From: Leptospira alstonii serovar Sichuan str. 79601
GTDB taxonomy: Bacteria; Spirochaetota; Leptospiria; Leptospirales; Leptospiraceae
Reading direction: 5' to 3'
Assembly (NCBI RefSeq): GCF_000347175.1
Contig: NZ_ANIK01000017.1
Span: 1-31,023 of the forward strand
DNA length: 31,023 nucleotides
The position numbers and the translations under genes were made by a program. This document shows positions 1-9,297 of this stretch, in pieces. The stretch's first letter is position 1. Each line of letters starts with the position of its first letter. Below the pieces are notes generated by a model. The model did no database searches. It was given only the letters and a program-made list of their open reading frames with translations, and was not told where the DNA came from.

Positions 1-295
1 GTAACTTTACGTTTCTTACGCCGTGAGCTTCACATTGAGCGCGTGGGATTCGAGCATGAATCAATGTCTGGAATTGCATCGTATCCAAATGGCGCCAGGT
101 TCTTTTTTCTGTATGATCTTTCCGAGGACATTTTTTACCACAATCCGGACACTCTACAGCTTCCCGCTCATCGTATGAGACTTCGATATCTACTTTCTTT
201 GCTGCGATATTTAATTCTACGGTTTCAACCGACCAAGGTGATGAGATTCCTAAAAGGAGAGAGTAATGTTTTTCTAAGTTTTCGTTTGCGTTCAT
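1..295 (-). CDS. ISL3-family transposase, N-terminal part (runs off left edge)
   Basis: This is a partial minus-strand reading frame of 98 codons that begins with ATG at 295 and is still open at base 1. The translation starts MNANENLEKHYSLLLG and contains PWSVETVELN followed by a zinc-finger-like CPDCGKKC and, further on, a Cys-x-x-His (AQCEAHG). The spacing and wording (a Pro-Trp-x-Val stretch, CPxCG, KRTWRHLDTMQFQT) match the N-terminal zinc-binding domain of ISL3-family transposases. The DDE catalytic domain would lie outside the window. A plus-strand frame over 43-336 is only the shadow of this gene. Whether the transposase is intact cannot be judged here. Confidence 0.85.
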   Translation of the reverse strand, partial: MNANENLEKHYSLLLGISSPWSVETVELNIAAKKVDIEVSYDEREAVECPDCGKKCPRKDHTEKRTWRHLDTMQFQTLIHARIPRAQCEAHGVRNVKL

Positions 296-420
296 TAGGA
301 ATATTATTCATTGGTTATGTTATGATTTTGCAATGACGAAATTTGCTCGAAACTCATCTGCAACCTCTTCTCACCGTCATTTATGAAGTAGTTTCTTCCC
401 ACGAAATTCTCCGAAGGGCC
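1..420 (-). mobile_element. End of an ISL3-family insertion sequence
   Basis: Read on the minus strand, the sequence at 420 begins GGCCCTTCGGAGAATTTCG. This resembles ISL3-family terminal repeats (GGxxCTTC...), and the transposase start lies about 125 bases further in, a normal distance. Base 420 is therefore the likely element end. The other terminus and the 8-bp target duplication usual for the family are outside the window. The assignment of the exact end is inference from one terminus only. Confidence 0.6.
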
Positions 421-598
421 ACCAATGTGTAGTGTTCATTATAAGGCCCTTACTAACTTTGGAAATAAAGGTTGAAAAATCTAGTTTTTTCTCATATTTG
501 TGGGTAAGGTTATGATAGAGAGCGAGACGCTAAGCTTCCAGGACGAGCCATATATTTTTTATAAACTAAAGCGGAGTTTTGAAACACTCTGTTAAATT
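296..598. other. Gene-free stretch between ISL3 transposase and sugar transferase
   Basis: Bases 296-420 are the untranslated end of the ISL3-family element. Bases 421-598 follow the last O-antigen gene. I see no coding frame there. A small AT-rich inverted repeat at 474-491 (GAAAAA / TTTTTC around a CTAG centre) could be a weak terminator on either strand, but the stem has only one G-C pair. Confidence 0.5.
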
Positions 599-1864
599 CT
601 ATCGAGCTCCGAAACCCGTTAAAATCGTTTTAACGGTTTTAAACGTAATTAACATATCCAACCAGAATGAAAAATTCTTTATATAATAAAAATCGTATTC
701 TAACTTCACATTCATCCCGTCCACTTCTGCCGCATAACCCTGTTCCACTTGCGCCCAGCCGGATATTCCGGGTCTAACAATATGTCGATATGCAAAAAAA
801 GGAACGTCCTTTTCATACCATTCTGAAAGTTCCATAGATTCGGGTCTAGGTCCGATAAAACTCATATCTCCTTTCAAAACATTTAAAATTTGTAATGTTT
901 CGTCAAAACGATATTTTCGTAATATTTTTCCAATCTTAGTGATCCTAATATCGTTTTCTCCCTGGGTAAATCCTTTCCCTTTCTTTTCAACATACATGGT
1001 TCTAAATTTATAAAGAGTGAAAACTTTACCGCGATAACCCATCCTTTTTTGAGAGAAAATGATTTTACCTTTGCTTTCAAGGCGAATAAGTGTCCCTATT
1101 AAAAACATAAAAGGGAGAAAAACGGGCAGAAAGATTAAAGCCGCAATAAAATCAATCATCCGTTTTATTTTTTCATAAACTCGGGAAGGCAACAAGGAGC
1201 CGAATTCATTTTCGGAAAGGTGTCTAATTTTTACTCGCCCGCTTAAAGACTCTATAATTTGTTTCGTATGATAAACGGGTACTCTTGACAAAGTACAACG
1301 TGCTAAAAATTTTTCCCATTCGGGAGTTAAACCCTCTGCACGAAGATCCGCTACTACGGCATCAAATCTTTCCTTTCCCAAATCAGGTTGTTTTAAAAAA
1401 ACAAACAGGGTTCCATGAGTTTCGCGAAATTCTAATGCTTCCCCGAACGGCACTAACGCGAACCTTTGTAAGCGGTATCTGTGCCCTATAAAATATCCTA
1501 TATAACACCAAGATAATGTAGTAAGAGAACCTAATAGGATAACTTGAACGCTATAGTTAAGTCGATTCATCAAATAGAAAGCAATCAAAATGCCAAATAC
1601 GATTGCAGTAGTCGGTAAAATGTAGGCGGAAGACTGAGTCCCGGGATATTTTAATAATCTTCTTAATGAAATAAAAGTAATATTAAAAGCAATTAAAACG
1701 CCGATGGCCGAGTTTAAACTATTCTTGTCTATGTGATTCCAAAAATCCCATCCCCATCGAGGAATTATAGTAATACAAGTAACCAATAGGCTGCCAACCG
1801 TTAACTGAAAAAGAGTGCTTAATAGCACTTGCTCATGAATTCTAGAATGGCGTCGGACGTACAT
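599..1864 (-). CDS. Polyprenyl-phosphate sugar-1-phosphate transferase (bacterial sugar transferase family)
   Basis: A 421-residue membrane enzyme that would load the first sugar phosphate onto undecaprenyl phosphate. The N-terminal part has several hydrophobic segments (about 15-35, 52-70, 80-100, 106-127). The C-terminal half is the bacterial sugar transferase domain: a re-entrant hydrophobic segment (238-260), KFRTM (286-290), the Asp-Glu pair D321-E322 in YRFDETLQ, GDMSFIGPRPE (332-342) and the RPGISGWAQV motif (364-373). The N-terminal membrane half makes it a WbaP/WcaJ-like large enzyme rather than a PglC-like short one. It is the last gene of the run, three bases after the WbuB-like gene. 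Next to fnlABC its substrate could be a UDP-linked 6-deoxy-HexNAc or a hexose-1-phosphate; the sequence alone does not decide. Confidence 0.9.
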   Translation of the reverse strand: MYVRRHSRIHEQVLLSTLFQLTVGSLLVTCITIIPRWGWDFWNHIDKNSLNSAIGVLIAFNITFISLRRLLKYPGTQSSAYILPTTAIVFGILIAFYLMNRLNYSVQVILLGSLTTLSWCYIGYFIGHRYRLQRFALVPFGEALEFRETHGTLFVFLKQPDLGKERFDAVVADLRAEGLTPEWEKFLARCTLSRVPVYHTKQIIESLSGRVKIRHLSENEFGSLLPSRVYEKIKRMIDFIAALIFLPVFLPFMFLIGTLIRLESKGKIIFSQKRMGYRGKVFTLYKFRTMYVEKKGKGFTQGENDIRITKIGKILRKYRFDETLQILNVLKGDMSFIGPRPESMELSEWYEKDVPFFAYRHIVRPGISGWAQVEQGYAAEVDGMNVKLEYDFYYIKNFSFWLDMLITFKTVKTILTGFGAR

Positions 1865-1867
1865 AAA

Positions 1868-3055
1868 TTAAGATAGAATTTTCAAAATAGTATCGGAAGC
1901 GTTATCGATGGAAAACTTACTTTTAAGCAATAGGTTTGCGTTTTTACCCATTTGTTTTCTGATTTTCTCATCTAATAAAACAAGTGCATTTTTATAAAAG
2001 CCGTCATCATCGCCGGCAATTGTAACCAAGCCCGATCCGGATTCCTCCAATATGTTCTTAAGGTCATTGCCTATGTTAACCGCGCCCAGTATGGGTTTTT
2101 CCTGAACCATATAGCCAAGAATTTTCCCCGGAAAGTTATGCGTCTTATGATTAAAATGCAATGTAAATAGTCCTATATCAAATTCTGCTAACATGATTTT
2201 AAATTCTTCTTGAGGAACAGAATTTAGTAGAATCATATTACTTAATTTCAAGTCCCGAATTGACCTTCGAACTAACTCTACTTCATCCCCGGCACCAACC
2301 AATAGAAATGCTGCGTCTGTATTCGATTTCATTCTCGCTGCCAGACGAACAATATTCATCATATCCTGAGCCTGACCGATATTTCCTCCGTAAAAAAAAA
2401 CGACTTTCCCCACTAAATTCAATTTCTTGCGGTAAAAGTCACCCTGATTCAAAACGGGAGAATCAGTAGCCCAATTATAGAGGAGTTGAATATTTTTGAA
2501 TTCAGGAAATGTTTCGGAAAACCATTCAATATTACTAGGAGATTGAATACCGATTCTATCCGCAGCTTTGTAATTTAGTCTTTCATAATATTTGAAAAAA
2601 TACGCTATTAAAGATTCTTCGCGAATCATGCCGTTGTCGATGATCCATTGCGGAAAAAAATCTCTTAATATTAAATAAGACGGAGCTTGCCAAAGCGTCT
2701 TCAATCGGAAAACCAAATTTCCCCAAAAAATAGAAGGAGAATAATAAACGATTAGATCATGGTGATTTTGAATAAGATATTCTTTTAGATATCTCCAAGC
2801 TTTTTTGGAAAGCATCCACTCGTTTATAAGGCGCCTTACTTTTGAAACGTTCTTAATTTCACCCGATGCAAACTGTAAAATAGTGACTTCGTTTAAACTT
2901 GTTTTTTTATAACCTTGATTTAGTCCTATCCCAGGAGTAATCACCGTTATCTCATGTCCTTTCTCTTTGAGTTTTATCGCCAACTCATGCATCATTTTAG
3001 CTGCGACTTTAATGCTACTTGGGAGATAATCATCTACTATGATGCAAATTCTCAA
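1868..3055 (-). CDS. wbuB: WbuB-like GT4 glycosyltransferase (putative L-FucNAc transferase)
   Basis: A 395-residue GT-B glycosyltransferase. It starts with a Rossmann strand (MRICIIVDDYLPS) and has the C-terminal donor-site block NFPGKILGYMVQEKPILG that is typical of WbuB/WbjE/CapL proteins. In known clusters these follow the three UDP-L-FucNAc genes, as here, and are thought to transfer L-FucNAc. The start codon is TTG (3055-3053): an in-frame TAG, the stop of the upstream gene, sits four codons before it, and the next ATG would delete the first Rossmann strand. AGGA about eight bases upstream supports the TTG start. The function is inferred from family and order. Confidence 0.85.
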   Translation of the reverse strand: MRICIIVDDYLPSSIKVAAKMMHELAIKLKEKGHEITVITPGIGLNQGYKKTSLNEVTILQFASGEIKNVSKVRRLINEWMLSKKAWRYLKEYLIQNHHDLIVYYSPSIFWGNLVFRLKTLWQAPSYLILRDFFPQWIIDNGMIREESLIAYFFKYYERLNYKAADRIGIQSPSNIEWFSETFPEFKNIQLLYNWATDSPVLNQGDFYRKKLNLVGKVVFFYGGNIGQAQDMMNIVRLAARMKSNTDAAFLLVGAGDEVELVRRSIRDLKLSNMILLNSVPQEEFKIMLAEFDIGLFTLHFNHKTHNFPGKILGYMVQEKPILGAVNIGNDLKNILEESGSGLVTIAGDDDGFYKNALVLLDEKIRKQMGKNANLLLKSKFSIDNASDTILKILS

Positions 3056-3064
3056 AATAGGATC

Positions 3065-4195
3065 CTAATATTTTTTCCAAACGACTCGATTGATATAATC
3101 GGTATAACTATGAATGATTCGAACAACTTTCTCCGAAACGTTGGGCATACTGTAATCACTAACATTCCTCAAAAGTCTACGCTCTCCTCTAGGCTGATTT
3201 TCCAAAACTTGAAGAGCTTGTAATACCCTTTCTTTTTCTAAACCTACCATCATCACAATTCCCTCTTCCATTCCTTCCGGTCTTTCATGCGCCTCTCTAA
3301 TATTTAAAGCCGGAAAATTAAGTATGGAAGATTCTTCCGTAATGGTACCGCTATCGGAAAGAACGGCTTTCGAAGACAACTGAAGTTTGTTATAGTCTTT
3401 AAAACCTAATGGTTTTAAAAGCTGAACAAGCGGATGAAACGAAACATTCAATGCATCGATTTTTTTTTGAGTTCTAGGGTGTGTCGAAATAATAACTGGA
3501 AATTTAAATACTTCCGCAATCGTATTAATGATATCTATTAGTTTGGTGAAGTTTTTATCCGAATCTATGTTTTCTTCCCTATGTGCGCTTATAACAAAGT
3601 ATTCCCCTTCCACAACATTCAATTTCTTTAAAATATCGGATTTTTCGATTCCTTCTAAATAATAATTCAAAACTTCGAACATTGGGCTTCCCGTCTTAAT
3701 TACCGCTTCGGATGATAAGCCTTCTCTCAAAAGATATTCCCTAGCGATGCTACTATAGGTCAGATTGATATCGGCGGTATGATCGACAATGCGTCTGTTG
3801 ATTTCCTCAGGGACTCGCTGATCAAAACAGCGATTTCCCGCCTCCATATGAAAAATAGGTATTTTTCTTCTTTTCGCGGGAATGACCGCCATGCAGCTAT
3901 TCGTATCTCCTAAAACTAAAACCGCATCCGGACGCACCCGAGCAAGTAACTCGTCCACTTTAATAATAACATTTCCAATAGTTGCGGCTCCCGATGCGCC
4001 GGCAGCATTTAGAAAATGATCCGGCTTTCTAATTTCCAAATCATTAAAAAAAATCTCATTGAGCTCGTAGTCATAATTTTGACCGGTATGAATTATCGTA
4101 TGATCACAATACTGATCCAGTTTTACAAGAACGCGAGATAACCGAATAATTTCAGGCCTTGTGCCTATGACTGTGGAAACTTTTAATTTTTTCAT
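3065..4195 (-). CDS. fnlC: UDP-N-acetyl-L-fucosamine synthase (C2 epimerase), FnlC/WbjD/CapG type
   Basis: A 376-residue epimerase of the WecB/Epimerase_2 family, expected to convert UDP-L-PneNAc to UDP-L-FucNAc. Family motifs visible are GTRPEIIRLS (11-20), HTGQNYD (36-42), GDTNS (96-100), HMEAGNR (116-122), RVPEEINR, SAHREEN and the C-terminal SDSGTITEE followed by ERPEG. I place the start at ATG 4195 (MKKLKVSTVIGTRPE). The longer frame to 4264 overlaps the upstream gene by 56 bases and adds 23 residues foreign to the family. AGGGACAGG lies just upstream of the chosen ATG. The gene sits between fnlB and the WbuB-like transferase. Confidence 0.93.
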   Translation of the reverse strand: MKKLKVSTVIGTRPEIIRLSRVLVKLDQYCDHTIIHTGQNYDYELNEIFFNDLEIRKPDHFLNAAGASGAATIGNVIIKVDELLARVRPDAVLVLGDTNSCMAVIPAKRRKIPIFHMEAGNRCFDQRVPEEINRRIVDHTADINLTYSSIAREYLLREGLSSEAVIKTGSPMFEVLNYYLEGIEKSDILKKLNVVEGEYFVISAHREENIDSDKNFTKLIDIINTIAEVFKFPVIISTHPRTQKKIDALNVSFHPLVQLLKPLGFKDYNKLQLSSKAVLSDSGTITEESSILNFPALNIREAHERPEGMEEGIVMMVGLEKERVLQALQVLENQPRGERRLLRNVSDYSMPNVSEKVVRIIHSYTDYINRVVWKKY

Positions 4196-4208
4196 AAGAA
4201 CCTGTCCC

Positions 4209-5438
<1,230 letters not shown>

Positions 5439-5441
5439 AAT

Positions 5442-6476
5442 TCAATCAATGATTTCCGCCGGCTTTCCTTCTATTATGTTTCTAATAAACTGTAGTTTTA
5501 ATAACATTTCCTTCATTCCGGCTAAATTTAGTCTTTCAGTGTTATGAGAATTATAGTCTTCCAAAGATGAGATTTTTTTCTCCCCTTGATCAATGAACTT
5601 TCCATAATTTAAATCTCTTAAATCAGGAGGAATTCTATAGTAATCAGTCATATCCTCTGCGCTCGCCATTTCTTCACGACTTAAAAGAGTTTCATAAAGT
5701 TTTTCTCCGTGACGAGTACCTATAATTTCAACAGGGTAATTGACATTATCAAACAATTCCAACAATGCTTTTGATAAGGTTTCAATGGTCGCAGCAGGCG
5801 CCTTTTGTACAAAAATATCGCCGTTATGTCCATTTTGAAACGCATACAATACGAGCTCGACCGCGTCCTCTAAAGACATCATAAATCGAGTCATATTCGG
5901 ATCCGTTATAGTTATCGGTTTATTATTTTTAATCTGCTCTATAAAAAGAGGGATAACGGATCCGCGGGACGCCATCACATTTCCATAACGAGTCCCGCAG
6001 ACTACCATATCGGAGTTTTCGATGCTTCTAGACTTAGCGACCATAACTTTCTCCATCATAGCCTTGGATATACCCATTGCATTGATAGGATAAACTGCTT
6101 TGTCTGTACTCAAACAAACTATTTTTTTTACATTAGACTGAATAGCCGCCTCAATCACATTTTCAGTTCCTAATACGTTGGTCTTAACCGCTTCTAAAGG
6201 ATGAAATTCGCAGGATGGAACTTGCTTCAATGCCGCTGCGTGAAATACATAATCAACTCCCCGGAAGGCGCTCCGAACCGAATCCAAATCCCTGACGTCT
6301 CCGATAAAAAATTTCAGTTTAGAGTTATTGTATCTCTTTCTTAAATCATCTTGTTTTTTTTCATCTCTGCTGAAAATTCTGATTTCTTTAATATCACTAT
6401 TTAAAAATCGATCTAACACAGCCTTTCCAAAAGAGCCGGTTCCTCCCGTAATCAAAAGAGATTTATTTTTAAACAT
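5442..6476 (-). CDS. fnlA: UDP-GlcNAc inverting 4,6-dehydratase/5-epimerase, FnlA/WbjB/CapE type
   Basis: A 344-residue extended SDR that would start UDP-L-FucNAc synthesis from UDP-GlcNAc. It has the NAD(P)-binding GGTGSFG (11-17), FHAAALKQVP (78-87) and LSTDKAVYPINAMG (122-135). The usual catalytic Tyr of YxxxK is Met here (M134xxxK138), with K126 upstream. That is the known signature of the CapE/WbjB branch and separates it from PglF/FlaA1-type enzymes, which keep Tyr. Length fits the family. It is the first gene of the contiguous fnlA-fnlB-fnlC set, five bases after a GT4 transferase. Confidence 0.94.
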   Translation of the reverse strand: MFKNKSLLITGGTGSFGKAVLDRFLNSDIKEIRIFSRDEKKQDDLRKRYNNSKLKFFIGDVRDLDSVRSAFRGVDYVFHAAALKQVPSCEFHPLEAVKTNVLGTENVIEAAIQSNVKKIVCLSTDKAVYPINAMGISKAMMEKVMVAKSRSIENSDMVVCGTRYGNVMASRGSVIPLFIEQIKNNKPITITDPNMTRFMMSLEDAVELVLYAFQNGHNGDIFVQKAPAATIETLSKALLELFDNVNYPVEIIGTRHGEKLYETLLSREEMASAEDMTDYYRIPPDLRDLNYGKFIDQGEKKISSLEDYNSHNTERLNLAGMKEMLLKLQFIRNIIEGKPAEIID

Positions 6477-6481
6477 CTGTA

Positions 6482-7633
6482 TTAAACTCCACGTTTCTTG
6501 TTCGTATTTACTAAAACATCATGAAAAAAACCAAAAGTACAATGGGCGGTTTCTTTCCAATTATAGATTTTACTCTTTTTATAGGCGTTCTGCGCTAACT
6601 TCGTTCTTAACTTAGGAGATTCTATTAATTGAATCAAAGAATGAGCTATACTTTTAGGATCCTCGGGATTAAAATACAAAGCATTATCCAGTAATATTTC
6701 TTTCATAGATGACATGTTTGAACATGCAATGGGTAATCCCGCAGACATAGCCTCCGTAACAATTTGTCCGAAGGTCTCGCAAGAAGAAGCAAAAACAAAA
6801 ATATCTGCAGAATGATATTTTCTTTGAAGCTGCTCATGCGGAATCTGACCGGAATAATGAAGATACTTTCCTAGAGGATCATATTGATTCATTTTTTTTA
6901 CCAATAATTTTAAGCTTGGTTCATAAGCGGAACCTATAAATTCAATAGAAACCGGCAAATTTAAGTTGTATAATATTGAAATTGCTTCTGCAACATTCCA
7001 CTGATGTTTATACATGTCAATCGTAGACACATATAAAATCCTCATTGGTTTCGAAAATGTATATTCATCGATTTTCTTTTGCTTACGAATTTCTTTTGAA
7101 AATCTAGAATGAATACCGTGCGGTATTATGATAGTTTTACTCAAATGTCTTTTGATTACTTTTTGTACGGAATCCTTGGCATATTCCGTTAAAAAAATTA
7201 CGCCTTCGGCCTTGCAAAAAGTGCTCGATTGTAAAAAATAAAGAATAATATTTCGAATCAATTGCCAGGATAATCCGTAACGCTTCATTTCCTTCCATTC
7301 AAACGGCAAGAGATTTTGATTGATAGTAACAAAGGGTTTAAAACTTCCAAGATAGTACCCGCCGGGTATAAACAATAAATCACAATCCTTTACTTTTCGT
7401 TTAAAAATAAATTTTTGCCAATAGATTCTCCACAAAAGGGATTTATCTAAAAAAGGTTCATGAATCTTTTTTAGCCAAGTTCGGTTTTCTAATTTGTCTA
7501 AAATTTTCTCGCCCCCCCATACGATCACTTGATTAAAGCCGAAAGAAGGAGGATGTGCAACCCTTAGAAGCTCGGCAAGATGAGCGACTCCCCCACCGCT
7601 ATAAATATTCGAAGCATCAATTCCCAAAATCAT
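6482..7633 (-). CDS. GT4-family glycosyltransferase
   Basis: A 383-residue retaining GT-B glycosyltransferase. The N-terminus has a glycine-rich acceptor-side loop (SGGGVAHLAELL, 12-23). The C-terminal donor domain starts near 197 (MRILYVSTIDMYKHQ) and holds the E-x7-E motif, E286 and E294, in CETFGQIVTEAMSAGLP. A 183-base gap separates it from the polymerase gene, and it precedes fnlA by five bases, so it may be co-transcribed with fnlABC. Donor and acceptor cannot be read from the sequence. It probably adds a neutral sugar or FucNAc in the repeat unit. Confidence 0.88.
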   Translation of the reverse strand: MILGIDASNIYSGGGVAHLAELLRVAHPPSFGFNQVIVWGGEKILDKLENRTWLKKIHEPFLDKSLLWRIYWQKFIFKRKVKDCDLLFIPGGYYLGSFKPFVTINQNLLPFEWKEMKRYGLSWQLIRNIILYFLQSSTFCKAEGVIFLTEYAKDSVQKVIKRHLSKTIIIPHGIHSRFSKEIRKQKKIDEYTFSKPMRILYVSTIDMYKHQWNVAEAISILYNLNLPVSIEFIGSAYEPSLKLLVKKMNQYDPLGKYLHYSGQIPHEQLQRKYHSADIFVFASSCETFGQIVTEAMSAGLPIACSNMSSMKEILLDNALYFNPEDPKSIAHSLIQLIESPKLRTKLAQNAYKKSKIYNWKETAHCTFGFFHDVLVNTNKKRGV

Positions 7634-7816
7634 TGTCTGATTTAAATAACCTTAAAAAATGAACTTGCTGAAAAATTTTAAAACTCGGACTTCAAATTGT
7701 TTGAATGCGGCGTTATCGAAGATTAATTTTCGGCGACTCAAATAAGCCGTAACGCAGAAAGTTGAAATTTTAAAGACCGACAGTAAAATATAAAAGTTTG
7801 AAATCAAAAATTATCT

Positions 7817-9106
7817 TTATTCACGATTTGGCAAAATTCTTTTCATAACTTTTTGAACCATTAAATTAGAATAATACAATAAAACACTTAATATGATGGT
7901 AAACTCAAGTATGTATTTAATGAGCGTATTCGGAAGATCTCTAAAAAAGAAAAAAGGAAGAAAGGAACATATCGCTATATAAACGCCCGAAAAACTTTTA
8001 TTTCTCTTTAAAAAGTTTAAACTTAGAGATAAGAAAAACATAAACATCATCGCTCCGATCAATCCGAAATTGACTATTAGTTCCACATAATTGTGAGTTG
8101 TACCTTGAAACGATCTTATACTGTTTCCGACCTCGTTTGCGGCGTGAATATATTTAAATTTATCCGGAAATATTATAGAAGGAATGATACCGACTAGATT
8201 ACTCAATAAAGGAGTAGGGAATTGAAAAAGTTGAAGCTCATTTTCTGTTAAATGAGAAACCAAAGTCATCCCGACATAACCTGGTTCCATAAAAAGACTT
8301 TGGACGATTTTATAAAATGTAATAGGATTTTGAGCGCGAATGTGACCCCAAACAGCATTAGCAATAGCTAAGATAATTATGCAAAGCATAACCGCCGTAA
8401 GTTTAAAACTTTTAAATATCCTCTGTAAAACCAACAGTATGGAAATTATCGATAAAGTCAAATATCCGCGATTCCCGGTTGAATACATTAAAAACCCAAA
8501 TAACAAGGAAACTATTAAATACTTATTTAAAAAAAACTTGGATAACTTTTGCTTCCATCCCGATTTTTCCATATGCTCCATTTCAAAAGAAGCATTTATA
8601 CAAAATAAAACAATCAAAGCGACATTCACAGAAATAAACCAACCTCTTTGAAGAGGCCATTCGGAAACAGCGGAATATCCCCTGAATAAAACTGGGAGCA
8701 TATATTTAAGCGATATGGTTCCAAATATTACTAAACCATAAAAAAACAAATCCATGGATACTTTAGAAAAATTGAATTCTTTTTTTAAAAAATTCCATTG
8801 ATGAGTTTTCTTTTTAAATATAATTTCTCCGAGTATAAAAGAAACGATTAAAAGCGAAGAAGTGACTAAATAGCATATTTTAGCTTCTAAACTTACGTGT
8901 TCATACAATTCAACGACATCAAGACTTAAAATTACGTTGTTTATATCTTCCATTTCATATGGAATGAAAGGCAAATACCAATAATAAATAAATCCTAAGA
9001 TTAAAAGAAAGCTATGATCCACTATCAATCTGAATTTTTTAATATTTACCCTTACTATGTATAGCAAAAGAAGAATTATTATAAAAAGAACAAATCCAAT
9101 AATCAT
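7817..9106 (-). CDS. Wzy-like O-antigen polymerase (oligosaccharide repeat unit polymerase)
   Basis: A 429-residue polytopic membrane protein with roughly ten or more hydrophobic segments across its length and a hydrophilic stretch around 260-335 that would be a periplasmic loop. Wzy proteins have little sequence conservation. The call rests on topology, size, the arginine-bearing loops (for example NSIRSFQGTTHNYVELIVNFG, which resembles loops of Wzy and O-antigen ligase-like proteins) and its place in the locus. A GGAGA ribosome-binding site precedes ATG 9106. The gene is strongly AT-rich, as wzy genes usually are. It could alternatively be another O-antigen membrane protein, but it is not Wzx-like. 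Confidence 0.75.
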   Translation of the reverse strand: MIIGFVLFIIILLLLYIVRVNIKKFRLIVDHSFLLILGFIYYWYLPFIPYEMEDINNVILSLDVVELYEHVSLEAKICYLVTSSLLIVSFILGEIIFKKKTHQWNFLKKEFNFSKVSMDLFFYGLVIFGTISLKYMLPVLFRGYSAVSEWPLQRGWFISVNVALIVLFCINASFEMEHMEKSGWKQKLSKFFLNKYLIVSLLFGFLMYSTGNRGYLTLSIISILLVLQRIFKSFKLTAVMLCIIILAIANAVWGHIRAQNPITFYKIVQSLFMEPGYVGMTLVSHLTENELQLFQFPTPLLSNLVGIIPSIIFPDKFKYIHAANEVGNSIRSFQGTTHNYVELIVNFGLIGAMMFMFFLSLSLNFLKRNKSFSGVYIAICSFLPFFFFRDLPNTLIKYILEFTIILSVLLYYSNLMVQKVMKRILPNRE

Positions 9107-9297
9107 CTAAAATTCTCCAAATTTCAATTCATAAACAACTTACGTTACCCTGCGTTTGCTTCAAAACTTATACTTTTACAAATAGGAACGAAACGGGAAA
9201 ACCTCAATGCGTTATCTTCTAAGGGATTGTATCGTGCTAAGTACGATAAAGGATAAACCAGGTTTTATTATAAAAAAATAATTCATGATTCGTAGAG

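Noticed and set aside
43..336. Plus-strand 97-codon frame at the left edge
   Set aside because: The opposite strand encodes a clear ISL3 transposase N-terminus; this frame has no recognisable features.
7634..7816. Possible small gene between wzy and the GT4 gene
   Set aside because: There is no frame of useful length with a start site. It may hold an internal promoter but no convincing -35/-10 pair was seen.
9107..9297. Possible small gene or terminator between the GT-C-like gene and wzy
   Set aside because: There is no coherent frame. The only hairpin (9231-9247) has a five-base-pair stem and no T run.
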